A DNA stretch of 64,000 bases, from the NCBI GenBank assembly GCA_021613335.1, contig JAJTWR010000168.1, positions 1-64,000 on the forward strand, read 5' to 3'. The DNA comes from Whitmania pigra (taxonomy: Eukaryota; Annelida; Clitellata; Hirudinida; Haemopidae). This document shows positions 26,484-36,303 of the stretch, piece after piece. Made by a program: the position numbers and the translations under genes. The notes under the pieces are model-generated. The model worked only from the letters and a program-made list of their open reading frames with translations. It was not told where the DNA came from and did no database searches. Each line of letters begins with the position of its first letter. Positions within the stretch are counted from its first letter, which is position 1.

Positions 26484-27257
26484 ATGTCAGAAACAAATAA
26501 TTTAAATTGGAAGGAATAAGAGGCTATTAGCAAGTACATTTACGAGAGCTTGGGCCGTGCATCTGGCGTTAAGGTGAAAGGCTACGGCCATAGTTGTAAA
26601 GTGAAAGGCAAATCTGGAGTGGACCATCAGATTGATGTGCTTACAGAGCACTCCGATGGCATTCACAGCTACCAAACCGCCATTGAGTGTAAGTACTGGG
26701 ACAAAAAAATTAACAAGGACATTGTGATGAAAGTGTCCGAGACTATTGAGGATGCTGGTATTAGCAAAGGCGTTATCGTTTCGAGAAGCGGTTTTACTCC
26801 AGATGGGATTGAGTTTGCTAAGTACAAAAACATCGGGCTGGTAGAGCTGAGGGAAACAAATGGAAAAGATTTAGAAAAAAGACCGGAAGAGACCGCTTTC
26901 GGAATTTTGGAACTCCGGTTAAAAATTAGTACGACCCGTCCCGAAATATCGAGCATCGAGATTGAACCGACAGACGACACCCAATTGGAAAAGAGGTTCA
27001 TCGATGCCAGCAATACCTTTCATATCATCATCGAGCTACCGAACGGAAATCGGGTTGCGTTAAACTACTACGTCCGGGAATTTCAACGAGAACTTGGCAG
27101 TAAGGAAAAACTGCAAACACTTACAAAACGTTATGACTTCTCAGGTGCAACGCTGATCGATCAAAAAAACAATTCTTCTGTAAAAATTAAGGGAATAGTT
27201 TTTACCGGTGAGCTAAAAAAACAGATGAGAATATTAATCGGCAGTTTACACTGGTAG
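26484..27257 (+). pseudogene. Mrr-like restriction endonuclease with in-frame stop
   Basis: The natural frame starts at ATG 26484 (MSETNNLNWKE), meets TAA at 26517, and continues in the same frame with EAISKYIYESLGRASG and a PD-(D/E)xK nuclease domain: GVDHQIDVLTEHSDG with the catalytic Asp, then TAIECKYWDKKI with the ECK motif. A C-terminal 120-residue beta-rich region is not recognised. The stop stands where a Tyr codon would be expected in this fold. Translation could restart at TTG 26550 (235 residues), but the first helix would be lost. It follows the Pycsar-type operon after 47 bp on the same strand. Confidence 0.65.
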
Positions 27258-27396
27258 ACCGAGTTTGGATGCTCATGAAATTGCTCTTTGAAGAGCGGAC
27301 TTTTACCATTTCGGAAAACGGTATCATCATGGAAAACAAGAAATAGAAGGCTTGGTATTTATCACTCCAATACCAAACTATAAGCCATTTATGATG

Positions 27397-28708
27397 CTAA
27401 AATATCGTATGCCCAATAGGTAGCCCAATGCTCAAGCCAAAGGAGTGCTCTTTACTGACTTCACGCCAAACCAGCTCAAAGTTGACCTTTGCTTTTCCCT
27501 CCTTATCCTTTAATGAAACAGGGATGCCCAAGCGCCAGTTAAGGTCGTTGACCTTTCCAAAAGATTTTTCGACTGCGGCACTTACACCAATAAATGAAAA
27601 TGGCATATAAACATATCTGGCGGAAAGCTTTGGCGTGATAAATTCTTCAAAATTTCCTACGTAAACCGTTTCAGAGCCCACTTTAGCCATAGATACAGTA
27701 TCCACTACGATGCCTTGTCCCACGTATTCATCGAAAGCATACGATTTGATCAGCGAAGCCTTTGCAGAGTTGTTGGCCAGCAACGATCCTTTGAACGTAA
27801 GCAAGGTTGTGCCTTTCCAGATAAGCAGGTTTGATAGTATGCCCGTCAATTTATTATATGGCGAACTTTCATTCCTTTCCCAAAAGTTGGTATAGGCGAT
27901 GCTAAGCTCATACGGGCGGTAAGGAGTTGACTTGTAATTCGTAGAAGACAGGTTATCAACCGTATGGTATTCCGATTTAGAAACGGGCACATAGGAATCG
28001 CCACTTACCCACCATGTATGGGAAAGGTTGTACAGCTTTTTCTTAATAATATAAGTGGCCTCCTTATCGGTATATTTTGTTTTCATCTCCTTCATAGCTC
28101 GGAATAAATGTTTGGATTGCACTTGCGCAATTGGGGAGGCCCGCCTGGATCCTTTTGAGCTTGGTAAGCTCGGTGTCAAAATCATAGGTCAGTTCATTAA
28201 CAATCTCCTGACGTTTGTCTTTTAACGTGTCCTTTTGAGCTTCTCCATACCAGATGCTGCCACTGCCGAACAGGGTAAGCTTAAAGCTGAGGCCGATATC
28301 ATTGTTGATGCCCTTTGGATTAGTCAGGCCGGCAAAGCCATCTTTTACATTAGCCTTAACACCTACTGTAAGCAGAAATCTCAACCGTTCGTTGGTGCTC
28401 TGCCGTTTGTCGAACGTACCGCCTACGAACAATCTGCCATCGGCATTATCTAGCACCGCGTATGATTTTGCCAGGGAAAGATCCGATGCTTCTGAAAGGT
28501 AGGTGGAAATTTTGGTGGCAAAAAACGAATTGAGCGTTGCGTTAGGGGTAAGCATTTTTGGGGTAAGAGTAGTAAAGAACGGCTGGAGGCTGTCAACTGT
28601 TACTTCGGGGTTTGCTGGCTTTAGGGTAGGCAAAATCTCATTTTGGGCAAACAAGTTGGCTATTTGCAAAAGGCCGCATAGGAGCGAAAGCGTAATTTTC
28701 TTCTTCAT
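27397..28708 (-). pseudogene. Exported barrel-like protein, split by a frameshift
   Basis: Two overlapping frames make one protein. The first frame (from ATG 28708) has a signal peptide ending ANLFAQ, then a beta-rich domain with FVGGTFDKRQSTNERLRFLLTVGV, and runs to a stop at 28064. The second frame takes over near 28100-28185 and continues to 27397 with further beta strands (RYVYMPFSFIGVSAAVEKSFG, SFGLSIGLPIGHTIF). A -1 shift in the region of 28070-28150 joins them. Length and strand pattern suggest an outer-membrane barrel of about 430 residues. Family and role are unknown. It faces the nuclease gene tail to tail. Confidence 0.6.
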
Positions 28709-28717
28709 AACTTGCAC

Positions 28718-29634
28718 AGATTAGATATTACTAAGTTAGTGGTATACAATCAATGGTGAAATACCTGTATTTAGGTATTTTGCACCACTACATCAAGTTT
28801 GTCCAGAAATTTTCGGTTGACAAGTACACTGCATCCTGTTATTATTGAGAGTAATTGTACCTCGCCTTTGAGGCTTACCTCGGGGTTATAGCGTAAAGTT
28901 TGAAAACGAAGAGTTTTGATAAAACTAAAAATTAACTCTTTTCCACCAATACCTCGGGGCTTGCCCCGGAGTTGTTTATTAAAAAAGATGATTCTTCAGA
29001 ATAAAAAAATAAAATATGAAAATACCTAAAATAGGGATTGATTGGTAACTGTGATATTTGTAAATTTGAAATAGAGAGTAGAGGTGGGCGATTATATCCA
29101 GTTTTGTCGCGAGGTAGCCCGTAGTTAAATGCTCTGGAGGCCATCGGAGTTTTATGCTTTAAACAGCAGTGCCAGGCTACTAATTAAGTATGGTGTTTGG
29201 TAGCCGAATTGCTATTGGTTTTTTAGTTGATTATGTATTCAATACTGGTTTTCTAATCGCTAAATGAGCAAAGTCCAAAAATGTTGGTATTAATTCAACC
29301 ATAGCTAGCTTTCCTAGGCTATTAATTTGGATCTCGATTATTAAGATGCATTTATTGGGTGCTAAAGAATTGTTAATACAATCCCACCAGTTGTGTACTT
29401 CTTTGAAAGATGAGCAGTCGAAGACTCGAGGTGTTTAAAAGCTGTAAATGTCAGATGTTTAATAAACTCATGTTGTTCCTTTTGAACTACGAATTTCAGT
29501 TTGAAGTTTCTAAATTGGTATTCTTAATTTTAAATAAATAAATCAAAAAATATCGCGTTAGAGAAAATTTAAAAGAAAAATGTAAATTCATACGGTGAAA
29601 AGACGCCTATTTGCCCTAATATTTATCCTGTCCC
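28718..29634. other. Gene-poor interval with REP-like hairpin
   Basis: No supported gene. It holds two copies of ACCTCGGGG (28875 and 28951), the second inside a hairpin. The rest is AT-rich and without recognisable coding. It separates the island from a transposase relic, so it may be part of decayed mobile DNA. Confidence 0.4.
28953..28971. repeat. REP-like hairpin
   Basis: CTCGGGGC-TT-GCCCCGGAG forms a GC-rich stem with one bulge in AT-rich surroundings. On the minus strand it reads as a GGGGCAAGCCCC core. There is no T-run, and the nearest gene end is far away, so a terminator is unlikely. A REP/MITE-type element is a guess. Confidence 0.35.
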
Positions 29635-30051
29635 TTAGATGCTGTGGAAAAAGGGCATGCCCGTATAGAATCCCGAAAATGCAAGGTTACAATTACAGAT
29701 TTGTCTTTTATCGACAATAGCGTATTTTGGACTGGTCTAAAATCCTTGGTCAAGATTACTTCTATTCGAGAACTGAAACATAGAACAACGACAGAAACAC
29801 GGCATTATATTAGTAGCCTTGCCGAAGAGGCAACTCATTTCAACACCTATATACGTCAACATTGGGGTGTAGAAAACAAATTACATTGGTCACTGGACAT
29901 GGTGTTTGATGAAGATAGGCAGCGTAAAAGAATTAAAAATGCAGCTAATAACTTCTCTTTTATCAGAAAGATTAGTCTGAATCTTCTCAAAAAAGAGACT
30001 TCTAAAGCCTCATTAGTAACAAAAAGACTTAGAAGCAGGTTGGGGCAATGA
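29635..30051 (+). pseudogene. ISAs1-family transposase, C-terminal remnant
   Basis: The last about 138 codons of an ISAs1-type transposase: VEKGHARIESRKC, ISSLAEEATHFNTYIRQHWGVENKLHWSLDMVFDEDR, and NAANNFSFIRKISLNLLKKE. The HWgvENkLHW...F.ED block carries the last acidic catalytic residue of the family. About 250 N-terminal residues are missing and no upstream frame supplies them, so the element is dead. Confidence 0.85.
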
Positions 30052-30103
30052 TTATCTCCTTAAGCTTTTTAATCAAATTTAAATGCGTTGACAGACCTTT
30101 TTA

Positions 30104-30121
30104 TTTGCCCTGTAGGGCAAA
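30104..30121. repeat. Perfect short hairpin after transposase remnant
   Basis: TTTGCCC-TGTA-GGGCAAA, a 7-bp perfect stem 53 bp after the transposase remnant stop. A single ATTTGCCCT also occurs near 29612 in front of the remnant, so the pair may mark former element ends. It could also act as a terminator, though no T-run follows. Confidence 0.35.
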
Positions 30122-30227
30122 GCTTTTCTAACTTTTGAATTGCTTGTATGAGGCTTTGTACCGAATTATCTTTTTATTGTGTTTTACAAATAAGATTTGT
30201 ATATTGATTTAATCTAAAGCAATTTAT

Positions 30228-31655
30228 ATGTACATTTTAAAAATCGTGTTATCCTTTTCTTTCTGGATTATTTCTCTTAGTGTTTTTTCCCAAATTAAAA
30301 ATGCTGGTTTTGATCAATTAGAAAAAATGGGCCAAGACAAAGCCCTTTATTGGAAGTTTAAGCCAACAGAAGGTTATAATTATGTATTAGATAATGAAGT
30401 TAAGCATACAGGGACATATGCTCTTAAAATTTCATCTGTTAGTAATAATGAAGGTTCTTTTGCCCCTTTTTCACAAGTTGTCCCTGTAGTAATAGAAAAT
30501 CCAAAAAAAATTACTTTGATCGTATATATCAAATCAGAAGATGTTAAGACAGAAGCTAGTATTTGGTGTCAAATTTGGGATAGAAATGACAAAACAATAG
30601 GGTATAGTAACCTAAATGAAAACGGAATAACAATTAGCGGTAGCAATGAGTGGAAAAAGTACTCAATGTCAGTTGTTCTTGATTCAAATGCTAAGAAAAT
30701 ATTATTGGGCGGGTATTTAAAGGGAGCTGGGAATGTTTGGTTTGATGATTTCTCACTTGAAGAATTTAATTCAGAAATAACTGATGTTTCTCCTGATGTT
30801 GAGAAATACATTTCTGATTACTTAAGCTTAGTACAAAATAATTCAATATATTCAAATGAAATAGATTGGCCTAATTTGAAAAAAAACGTACGATCATTAG
30901 CTGCTGGGGCGAAGTCTATCTCTGAAGCGAAATTGGTAATACCTTATGTTATCACATTGCTTAAATCTGTGGGTGATAAACATACTTCGATTAATGTAGA
31001 TATGACTCCAAAAAGTCAATCAACATCTTCTCCTGAACTAAATTATTTCAACGCCAAAATATTATCTAATAATATAGGCTATATTTCGATCCCGCAATTT
31101 ACATCGACAGATCCTGCTGAATTAGAAAGATTTGCAACAACGATACAGGAAATTATCCGTAGCCTAGATAATAAGGTGCCTGTTATAGGGTGGGTTGTTG
31201 ATTTGCGAAATAATAATGGAGGTAATATGTATCCGATGATTGCAGGGCTAGGACCTTTGCTGGATGAGGGAAATTTAGGTTTTTTTATAAAAGACATTGA
31301 TGGACAGAAAAATAAAAAAAGATGGTTTTATGAAAATGGAGCATCTGGTTATGATACTCAAAAATATGTTAAAGTGAACAATCCTTATAAAATAAGGAAC
31401 CCCAGTATAAAGATAGCTGTACTTATTGGTTCAGTCACAGCTAGTAGTGGCGAGATAGTAGCCGCTTCGTTTATCGGTAAACCTAACACTCGATTATTTG
31501 GGAGTCCAACAGCAGGATTTACAACAGGAAATGAAGTTTTCCATCTTTCTGATGGCACTGAAATCGTTTTGGCTACAAGCTTTATAGCCGACCGTACGCA
31601 AAAGATATATAGAGATAAGATTGCACCAGATGAGTTTATTGATTTTCGAATATAG
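30228..31655 (+). CDS. Exported S41-family serine peptidase
   Basis: A 475-residue protein with a signal peptide ending SVFSQ. Residues about 25-185 look like a carbohydrate-binding/jelly-roll domain (NAGFDQLEKMG, SIWCQIWDRN, AGNVWFDDFSLEEF). From about 195 on is a helical S41 N-domain, then an S41 (C-terminal processing/tricorn-like) peptidase domain: GYISIPQF, VVDLRNNNGGNMYPMIAG, the catalytic Ser in GSVTASSGEIVAASF, and SPTAGFTTGN. Periplasmic or secreted. It stands alone between transposase genes. The substrate is unknown. Confidence 0.88.
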   Translation: MYILKIVLSFSFWIISLSVFSQIKNAGFDQLEKMGQDKALYWKFKPTEGYNYVLDNEVKHTGTYALKISSVSNNEGSFAPFSQVVPVVIENPKKITLIVYIKSEDVKTEASIWCQIWDRNDKTIGYSNLNENGITISGSNEWKKYSMSVVLDSNAKKILLGGYLKGAGNVWFDDFSLEEFNSEITDVSPDVEKYISDYLSLVQNNSIYSNEIDWPNLKKNVRSLAAGAKSISEAKLVIPYVITLLKSVGDKHTSINVDMTPKSQSTSSPELNYFNAKILSNNIGYISIPQFTSTDPAELERFATTIQEIIRSLDNKVPVIGWVVDLRNNNGGNMYPMIAGLGPLLDEGNLGFFIKDIDGQKNKKRWFYENGASGYDTQKYVKVNNPYKIRNPSIKIAVLIGSVTASSGEIVAASFIGKPNTRLFGSPTAGFTTGNEVFHLSDGTEIVLATSFIADRTQKIYRDKIAPDEFIDFRI

Positions 31656-31933
31656 ACGGTATTATATACGACCTAGGATTTAAAAAAGTCGAGAAGTGGC
31701 TAATGACAAAATAATATAAACTAAAGTTAGTTTATTATTGCCATTCCTTACCGGCATCTATAATTCGAGAAAGTCTTGACGCAATTTCTTGCTCTAAATT
31801 GCAAACGTCCTGTGACGGTTTCGACAAGTCAGAATCTATCATATTAGAAATGAACGGAAATATTGTCAAGTTCGTCAAGATTGTGAGAGAGGATATGACA
31901 AATATAAAATAGTTTTTTTTAAAATTTCCAAAA

Positions 31934-32848
31934 TTAAGCGCATAATTTTTTTACTGCTTGGCAAGGGGTTTGTACTTTTAATTCTTTTAACAGGCCTCCG
32001 TGTTGTTTGTCGGTATTATAGGTTTCTAAAAACAGGATTAAATCACGGCGCAAATCCTGGTTGCTTTTATAGGTTATGCTTTTTAGGGTAGCTTGTTTTA
32101 TTTTTCCGTTAGCTCTTTCCACTAATCCGTTTGTTTGGGGGCAATAGGGTTTTGTTGTGCGGTGTCGTATTGCGTGTTGTTTGCAAAAGGTCGTCAGTAG
32201 GCTGTCTTTACAAACTCCGCTAAAGTTTGGCGGCTTGATGAGTTTATTGGAAAACTCTAATCCGTTGTCAGTAAGTACGTTGTTTATCGGGAAGGGAAAA
32301 GCTCGCAAGCATTCTTTCATAAAATCAAGGGTAGCGGTTTGTTTCTGTTGGTCGTACAGTTTATAGTGCATATATCTGGTTGCCCTGTCTATGGCAACAT
32401 AAAGAAACGCTTTTTTATTCTTTTGGCCTATAACGGGCATTTCGGTAACGTCCATATGAATAAAGCCGGGCGCATATTTTTTAAAAACGCCATGAGTTGG
32501 CTTTGGCCGCTGTTTTTTGTTTATGCCGTTTCGCTTCAGGAGATAGTAGACGGTGGTGCGCGAAAATTTTTTATTAAACTTTTTGGAAACAATCGCTATC
32601 ACTTCGTCTAAGCCTTTAAATCCGTCGAGCCGGGCGGCTATTATTGCCTGCTGTTCATCTTGGGTTAGGGCGTAGCGTTTTGTTTTGGGGGCGTGGCTTC
32701 GGTCAAACACATCTGTCCGCCGGCGCCATTTGGTTACCGTGTTGGGTTGTATTCCATACAGGTCGGCAAGTTGTTTGTTAGATAGCTCAGAGGCGCGAAT
32801 TTCAGCGCGGATGTGCGCATTGGTTTTAGCGTTAAGGTGATATTTCAT
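31934..32848 (-). CDS. IS481-family transposase
   Basis: An apparently intact 304-residue transposase from ATG 32848 (MKYHLNAKTNAHIR). An ATG 33 bp upstream is less likely. The N-terminal helix-turn-helix is LSNKQLADLYGIQPNTVTKWRRR. The integrase core has DDE residues in HMDVTEMP, LTDNGLEFSN and QTNGLVERANGKIK. ERtxxtdgfxx-type arrangement and length are those of IS481 elements. I could not find convincing terminal inverted repeats. It lies between the S41 peptidase gene and a frameshifted exported protein. Confidence 0.85.
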   Translation of the reverse strand: MKYHLNAKTNAHIRAEIRASELSNKQLADLYGIQPNTVTKWRRRTDVFDRSHAPKTKRYALTQDEQQAIIAARLDGFKGLDEVIAIVSKKFNKKFSRTTVYYLLKRNGINKKQRPKPTHGVFKKYAPGFIHMDVTEMPVIGQKNKKAFLYVAIDRATRYMHYKLYDQQKQTATLDFMKECLRAFPFPINNVLTDNGLEFSNKLIKPPNFSGVCKDSLLTTFCKQHAIRHRTTKPYCPQTNGLVERANGKIKQATLKSITYKSNQDLRRDLILFLETYNTDKQHGGLLKELKVQTPCQAVKKLCA

Positions 32849-32987
32849 TTGGTTTTGTTTAGTATCATGACTACTATGCAATTATGCAAAGCATTTTTCA
32901 TTTTTGCAACCTTAAAAACATAATTTTTGGCATTAACTTTGATTGTTTTTTAATTGTTACAAACCCATGTCTTGATACGCCAAACAA

Positions 32988-33513
32988 ATGAAAAAAACAT
33001 GCTTAACCCTTCTTGCCGCTCTGGCAATCTGCCTAAGCGCTAACGCTCAAAAAGTTTATACCGGAGACCTATCATTTTACCAAAACAAAAGATATGATAT
33101 AAGATAAGATAGTCGTCGATAACGCAAAAACTATAGCCGAGAAAAAGGCGGGGAAGAAATATATTTTATCGGTTTTTAAAAAATGTCTTGGAGACAATTT
33201 TTTAAAAACAAGAATAGACTCCCTGCTCTGGGAGAACGGCGGCGAATTAAGTTTAACCTCTGTCTATAACGAATACTATTACTTAGCTTATATATATAAA
33301 AATAAAGCTTCAGATTGGGTCTATCCTGACTTTAAATGGTTAAAAATGGAGGTAAAACCCCAATATCTGAAAAAAGGCAATTTACTCGTGTATAGCAGGC
33401 AAGCAGTTGTTAGAGGCGCAACGGATGACTATCTGGCTATTTACAACACAAAAACCGGTAAGGTTTACCTCCACGACGAAATAGTATATGAAAAGTACAA
33501 ATACAAATATTGA
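32988..33513 (+). pseudogene. Small exported protein, frameshifted
   Basis: ATG 32988 starts a clean signal peptide (TCLTLLAALAICLSANAQ) and continues VYTGDLSFYQNKRYDI to a stop at about 33102. A one-base shift moves into a frame that stays open to 33513 with convincing coding content (KKYILSVFKKCLGDNF, DSLLWENGGELSLTSVYNEYYYLAYIY, GKVYLHDEIVYEKY). The whole would be about 174 residues. No family is recognised. The second frame lacks a start codon and is easily overlooked. Confidence 0.6.
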
Positions 33514-33545
33514 CAAGATTTTCAAACAACAAACCCCCGAAGCGC

Positions 33546-34212
33546 TTAGGTTTTTTGTCTCTTAGAACTTAAACCCATCCCCAAAACTATAGTTAAGCAA
33601 TTAAAAGGATTGTTATAGCGGAAAGGCTCTTGTTTAGGTTTTTTTTTTTCGTACGACCATCTAAAAGGTCGTTTTTTTTGTTGTTCAGCTTTTTTAAAAG
33701 AATAGTACGCTATGCGGGCTTGCTGTATGTCATGATAAAACTGCTGGCTATCGTTTGCGTTAATAGATTTTATTTCCCTGTCAGAAAAACTATCTTTAGC
33801 AAAAGGATGAACTTTGTTGCCGGTTTCTCTAAAAACAAAAAATCCGTACTTAGGGTTTAGCCTTTTTACCATCCCGCCAAATCCTCCCCTTCCGCCATTT
33901 ATATAATGATCCATAAACTGGTAGGCAATGCAATCGTTTTCTATTTTAGCAAAGCGTCCCGGTGTCCAATAATTTTTCTCGTATATTTTAATGGCTTCAT
34001 CTTTGGTTAAATTCTTAATTTTGGCCTTAATTTGCTCGTCTGGCAATTTGGGGTATAAATCCGCCATCGCCGGTTATTCCGTAATTAGTGCCCAGATTAA
34101 TCCCCTTCCCTTTTTTATAGCCGCGCCAGTTGCCCGTGTCGTTGTAAGAGTATTGTAGGGGGCCTTCGTTTTTATCGATAATGAAGTTTATTATTTTCAG
34201 AAAATCTGCCAT
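33546..34212 (-). pseudogene. GH108-like muramidase (endolysin), frame broken
   Basis: Two frames overlapping at 34027-34067 together make a glycoside hydrolase 108 / secretion-activator type protein. The first (34212-34027) has IINFIIDKNEGPL with the catalytic Glu and GINLGTNYGIT. The second (34067-33546) has LYPKLPDEQIKAKIKNLTKDEAIKIYEKNYWTP and a basic C-terminus with GGRGGFGGMVKRLNPKYGF. The shift is near 34055-34075. It is either a one-base mutation or a programmed shift. It is the last gene of the element, in an endolysin position. Confidence 0.75.
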
Positions 34213-34218
34213 GTCTGT

Positions 34219-34473
34219 TTATTTATTATTGCCTTCCTCAATTACGGTTCTCAGCCTAACGAGTTCGATTTTAAGCTCGGAGAGCTGTCGGGCTATTTCG
34301 GGTCGTTCCTTGGTTAGCTCCTTCTCGGAGAGTTCTAAAGCGGTTAGCCGCTGCTCTATTATTTTATTGTTTGCAACGATGTTAAAATAGGTTGCCAGCC
34401 CCAGGGCGACCAAGGTGCCGGTTTGTATCAGCATCGGGAACCATTTCAGAACGGTATCGGCATTATTGTTCAT
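34219..34473 (-). CDS. Spanin-like small membrane coiled-coil protein
   Basis: 84 residues: one membrane helix (about 10-30, FPMLIQTGTLVALGLATYF), then a Glu/Lys coiled coil to the C-terminus. This layout is that of i-spanin/Rz-like or holin-accessory proteins in lysis cassettes. It overlaps the holin-like gene by 11 bp and ends 6 bp before the muramidase gene. Function is inferred from layout and place. Confidence 0.6.
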   Translation of the reverse strand: MNNNADTVLKWFPMLIQTGTLVALGLATYFNIVANNKIIEQRLTALELSEKELTKERPEIARQLSELKIELVRLRTVIEEGNNK

Positions 34474-34738
34474 CGTTTTGTTTTTTTTCCTCTACGGGTT
34501 GGTCTTCTTTAGTAACCTGCCCCAGCCCCGCGGCCACCGTTCCCACCGTCGTTCCTACCACCAATATGGTATGCAAGGCTACCGGCAAGGCAATGGGTGC
34601 GGCTAGGATAGTCCCGCATGCGAAGGCAAGGGCGGCGCCAATAATTTGCACCTTTTTCCAGAAGGTGGGCGTGGGCGCTTTTACGCGCCTGGCGATAGTG
34701 TCTAAATTTAATTTGTCATTTAATTCGTTATTTTTCAT
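34463..34738 (-). CDS. Holin-like protein
   Basis: 91 residues with a charged N-terminus, two Ala/Gly-rich hydrophobic helices (about 30-48 and 52-75), and a highly charged C-terminal tail (EDQPVEEKKQNDEQ). Such small two-helix proteins before an endolysin are typically holins. It follows the DUF5977 protein gene by 2 bp. Confidence 0.6.
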   Translation of the reverse strand: MKNNELNDKLNLDTIARRVKAPTPTFWKKVQIIGAALAFACGTILAAPIALPVALHTILVVGTTVGTVAAGLGQVTKEDQPVEEKKQNDEQ

Positions 34739-34740
34739 TT

Positions 34741-36303
34741 TTATAGGTTTTTAACTTCAAAGTAAATAATATATCCGTCCAGTTTATCGCCTTGCGCGGG
34801 TTTGGAAGATACGATCTCCAAGCGTTTTAATGCCGTTCCGGGTTCGGTTTTTATGGGATAGTCGGGCGTTTTCCATTCAAAGGCGTTTGCGGGTAGGGTA
34901 ATTTCCACAAACGGGAGCATAAAATCTTTCGGGTCTATGGGCTTCGGGTCTATGCGCGTAAAGTCTTTAGGGGCTATGCCTATAAAATCTTTCGGGTTTG
35001 CGCGCCAAATGGGGCCGTCCGGGCCTACATGGTCGGGGTTTTCGCGCCTGGTGGGGCCGTCTGGACGTAGGGGGCCGTCCGGGCGTAGCGGGCCGTCCAG
35101 GTCTACAGGGTCGGGGTTTGCGTGCCGAATGGGGCCGTCCGGGCCTATGGGGTCGTCGGTTTTCTGGTAATGTAGGCGAACTTGCGCTACAACCTGCTCG
35201 GTTAGCAGCGCTGTTGAGGATATTTTATATCCATAGCGGCGGCCGAGCTGGGGGAATTGTTGGGGAGGCTCTATAATCTCGAGGGCGATGATCGCCGTTT
35301 TTGGCTTCAAAACGCATGCGGAACCGCTTGCCGCCCCGTCGTTGGCGTAAAACTGCCCTGCCTGACCGAAGGTTTTATCATTCCGGGCGATGTTTTCTGC
35401 CTCGTCCTGGCTTATAAGGCTAAAGTATTCTTTTGTAAAAGATACGGTTGTGCCCTGGCTGTCGGGCGGGCAATTGTTGCGGGTAAAGGAGGCTGTGCGG
35501 GTTGCTTTATAGCTTATCGCCTTTGCATCCGCGGCGCGCATATCAAAAACAAAATGTATCGATCGGTTACCGTTAGTTAGGGTAAAGGGGATGTTTAACT
35601 CTTTTTCGCACAGGCATTTTTTTCCGCCTGCAATCTTGTTTTCAGGAGATTTTTGGGTAAAATTTTCCTCCATCAGCTTGACGGCATAAATTTGTTTTAG
35701 ATAATATTTGGAGGCAAATTTAGCGGCAAATGCAGCTTCGACTTTTGTCAGCAAATAGTCCCCAAAAGGCAGGTTTATATCCGCGTAGTTGTTTTTGCTT
35801 TCTAAATCGTTGGCTTCTACGGTAAAGATGTTTCCGTTTTTGTCTTTTATGCGGGCGGCTATCCGATAGCTGTCGGGGCTGTCGGCGGTTTGAAAATCGG
35901 CCAATATTCGCACAAACGGCCACTGCGGCAGAGGGCAGGCGTTAAAGTCTTTGCCGCCGTTCACAAACCGCGTTTTGCCAGCGCTGGGGCTGTTGGGGTT
36001 AACGTCCCTTTGCTCGTTTTCCCTGAAGGCGTTGTTATTGTCGTTTTCATCCTTTTTGCAGCGGAAAAGCCCCGTGGGCATCCATAAAGGCTCAGCGCTT
36101 ATGGGGCAAAATTGAGATTTAAGGGAAACGACAATGGCGCGCTGCTGCCCGTAGGAACGGGAATTGGGGTTGCCGTCTACCTGCTCGGCAAGCATTTTTC
36201 CGGTGTTGAGGCCCGAGGGCAGCAGCTCGCAATATTCCTTTATGGTTACAAAGATTGGATTGGTATTGGTCGCGGCCGCGCCGGTATGTTGTCTTGCGCT
36301 CAT
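34741..36303 (-). CDS. DUF5977-like protein with collagen-like GPDGP repeats
   Basis: A 520-residue protein without signal peptide or membrane helix. Residues about 280-335 resemble a DUF5977 module: RNNCPPDSQGTTVSFTKEYF, then AENIARNDKTFGQAGQFYAN. Residues about 385-460 hold an imperfect repeat of units like GPDGPIRxANPD and RPDGPLRPDGP, then KDF-I-PKDF repeats. The last 60 residues are beta-rich. It is the largest protein of the element, just before the lysis genes. A host-binding fibre or spike is a reasonable guess. The start overlaps the 36300-36599 gene by 4 bp. Confidence 0.65.
   Translation of the reverse strand: MSARQHTGAAATNTNPIFVTIKEYCELLPSGLNTGKMLAEQVDGNPNSRSYGQQRAIVVSLKSQFCPISAEPLWMPTGLFRCKKDENDNNNAFRENEQRDVNPNSPSAGKTRFVNGGKDFNACPLPQWPFVRILADFQTADSPDSYRIAARIKDKNGNIFTVEANDLESKNNYADINLPFGDYLLTKVEAAFAAKFASKYYLKQIYAVKLMEENFTQKSPENKIAGGKKCLCEKELNIPFTLTNGNRSIHFVFDMRAADAKAISYKATRTASFTRNNCPPDSQGTTVSFTKEYFSLISQDEAENIARNDKTFGQAGQFYANDGAASGSACVLKPKTAIIALEIIEPPQQFPQLGRRYGYKISSTALLTEQVVAQVRLHYQKTDDPIGPDGPIRHANPDPVDLDGPLRPDGPLRPDGPTRRENPDHVGPDGPIWRANPKDFIGIAPKDFTRIDPKPIDPKDFMLPFVEITLPANAFEWKTPDYPIKTEPGTALKRLEIVSSKPAQGDKLDGYIIYFEVKNL

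Noticed and set aside
31732..31848. Minus-strand frame ending NLEQEIASRLSRIIDAGKEWQ
   Set aside because: Looks like former coding sequence, but it is under 40 codons, has no upstream continuation and no recognised family.
34937..35276. Plus-strand frames of 77 and 92 codons opposite the DUF5977 protein
   Set aside because: They are shadows of the GC-rich collagen-like repeat on the minus strand; their Gly/Arg-rich content comes from the repeat.
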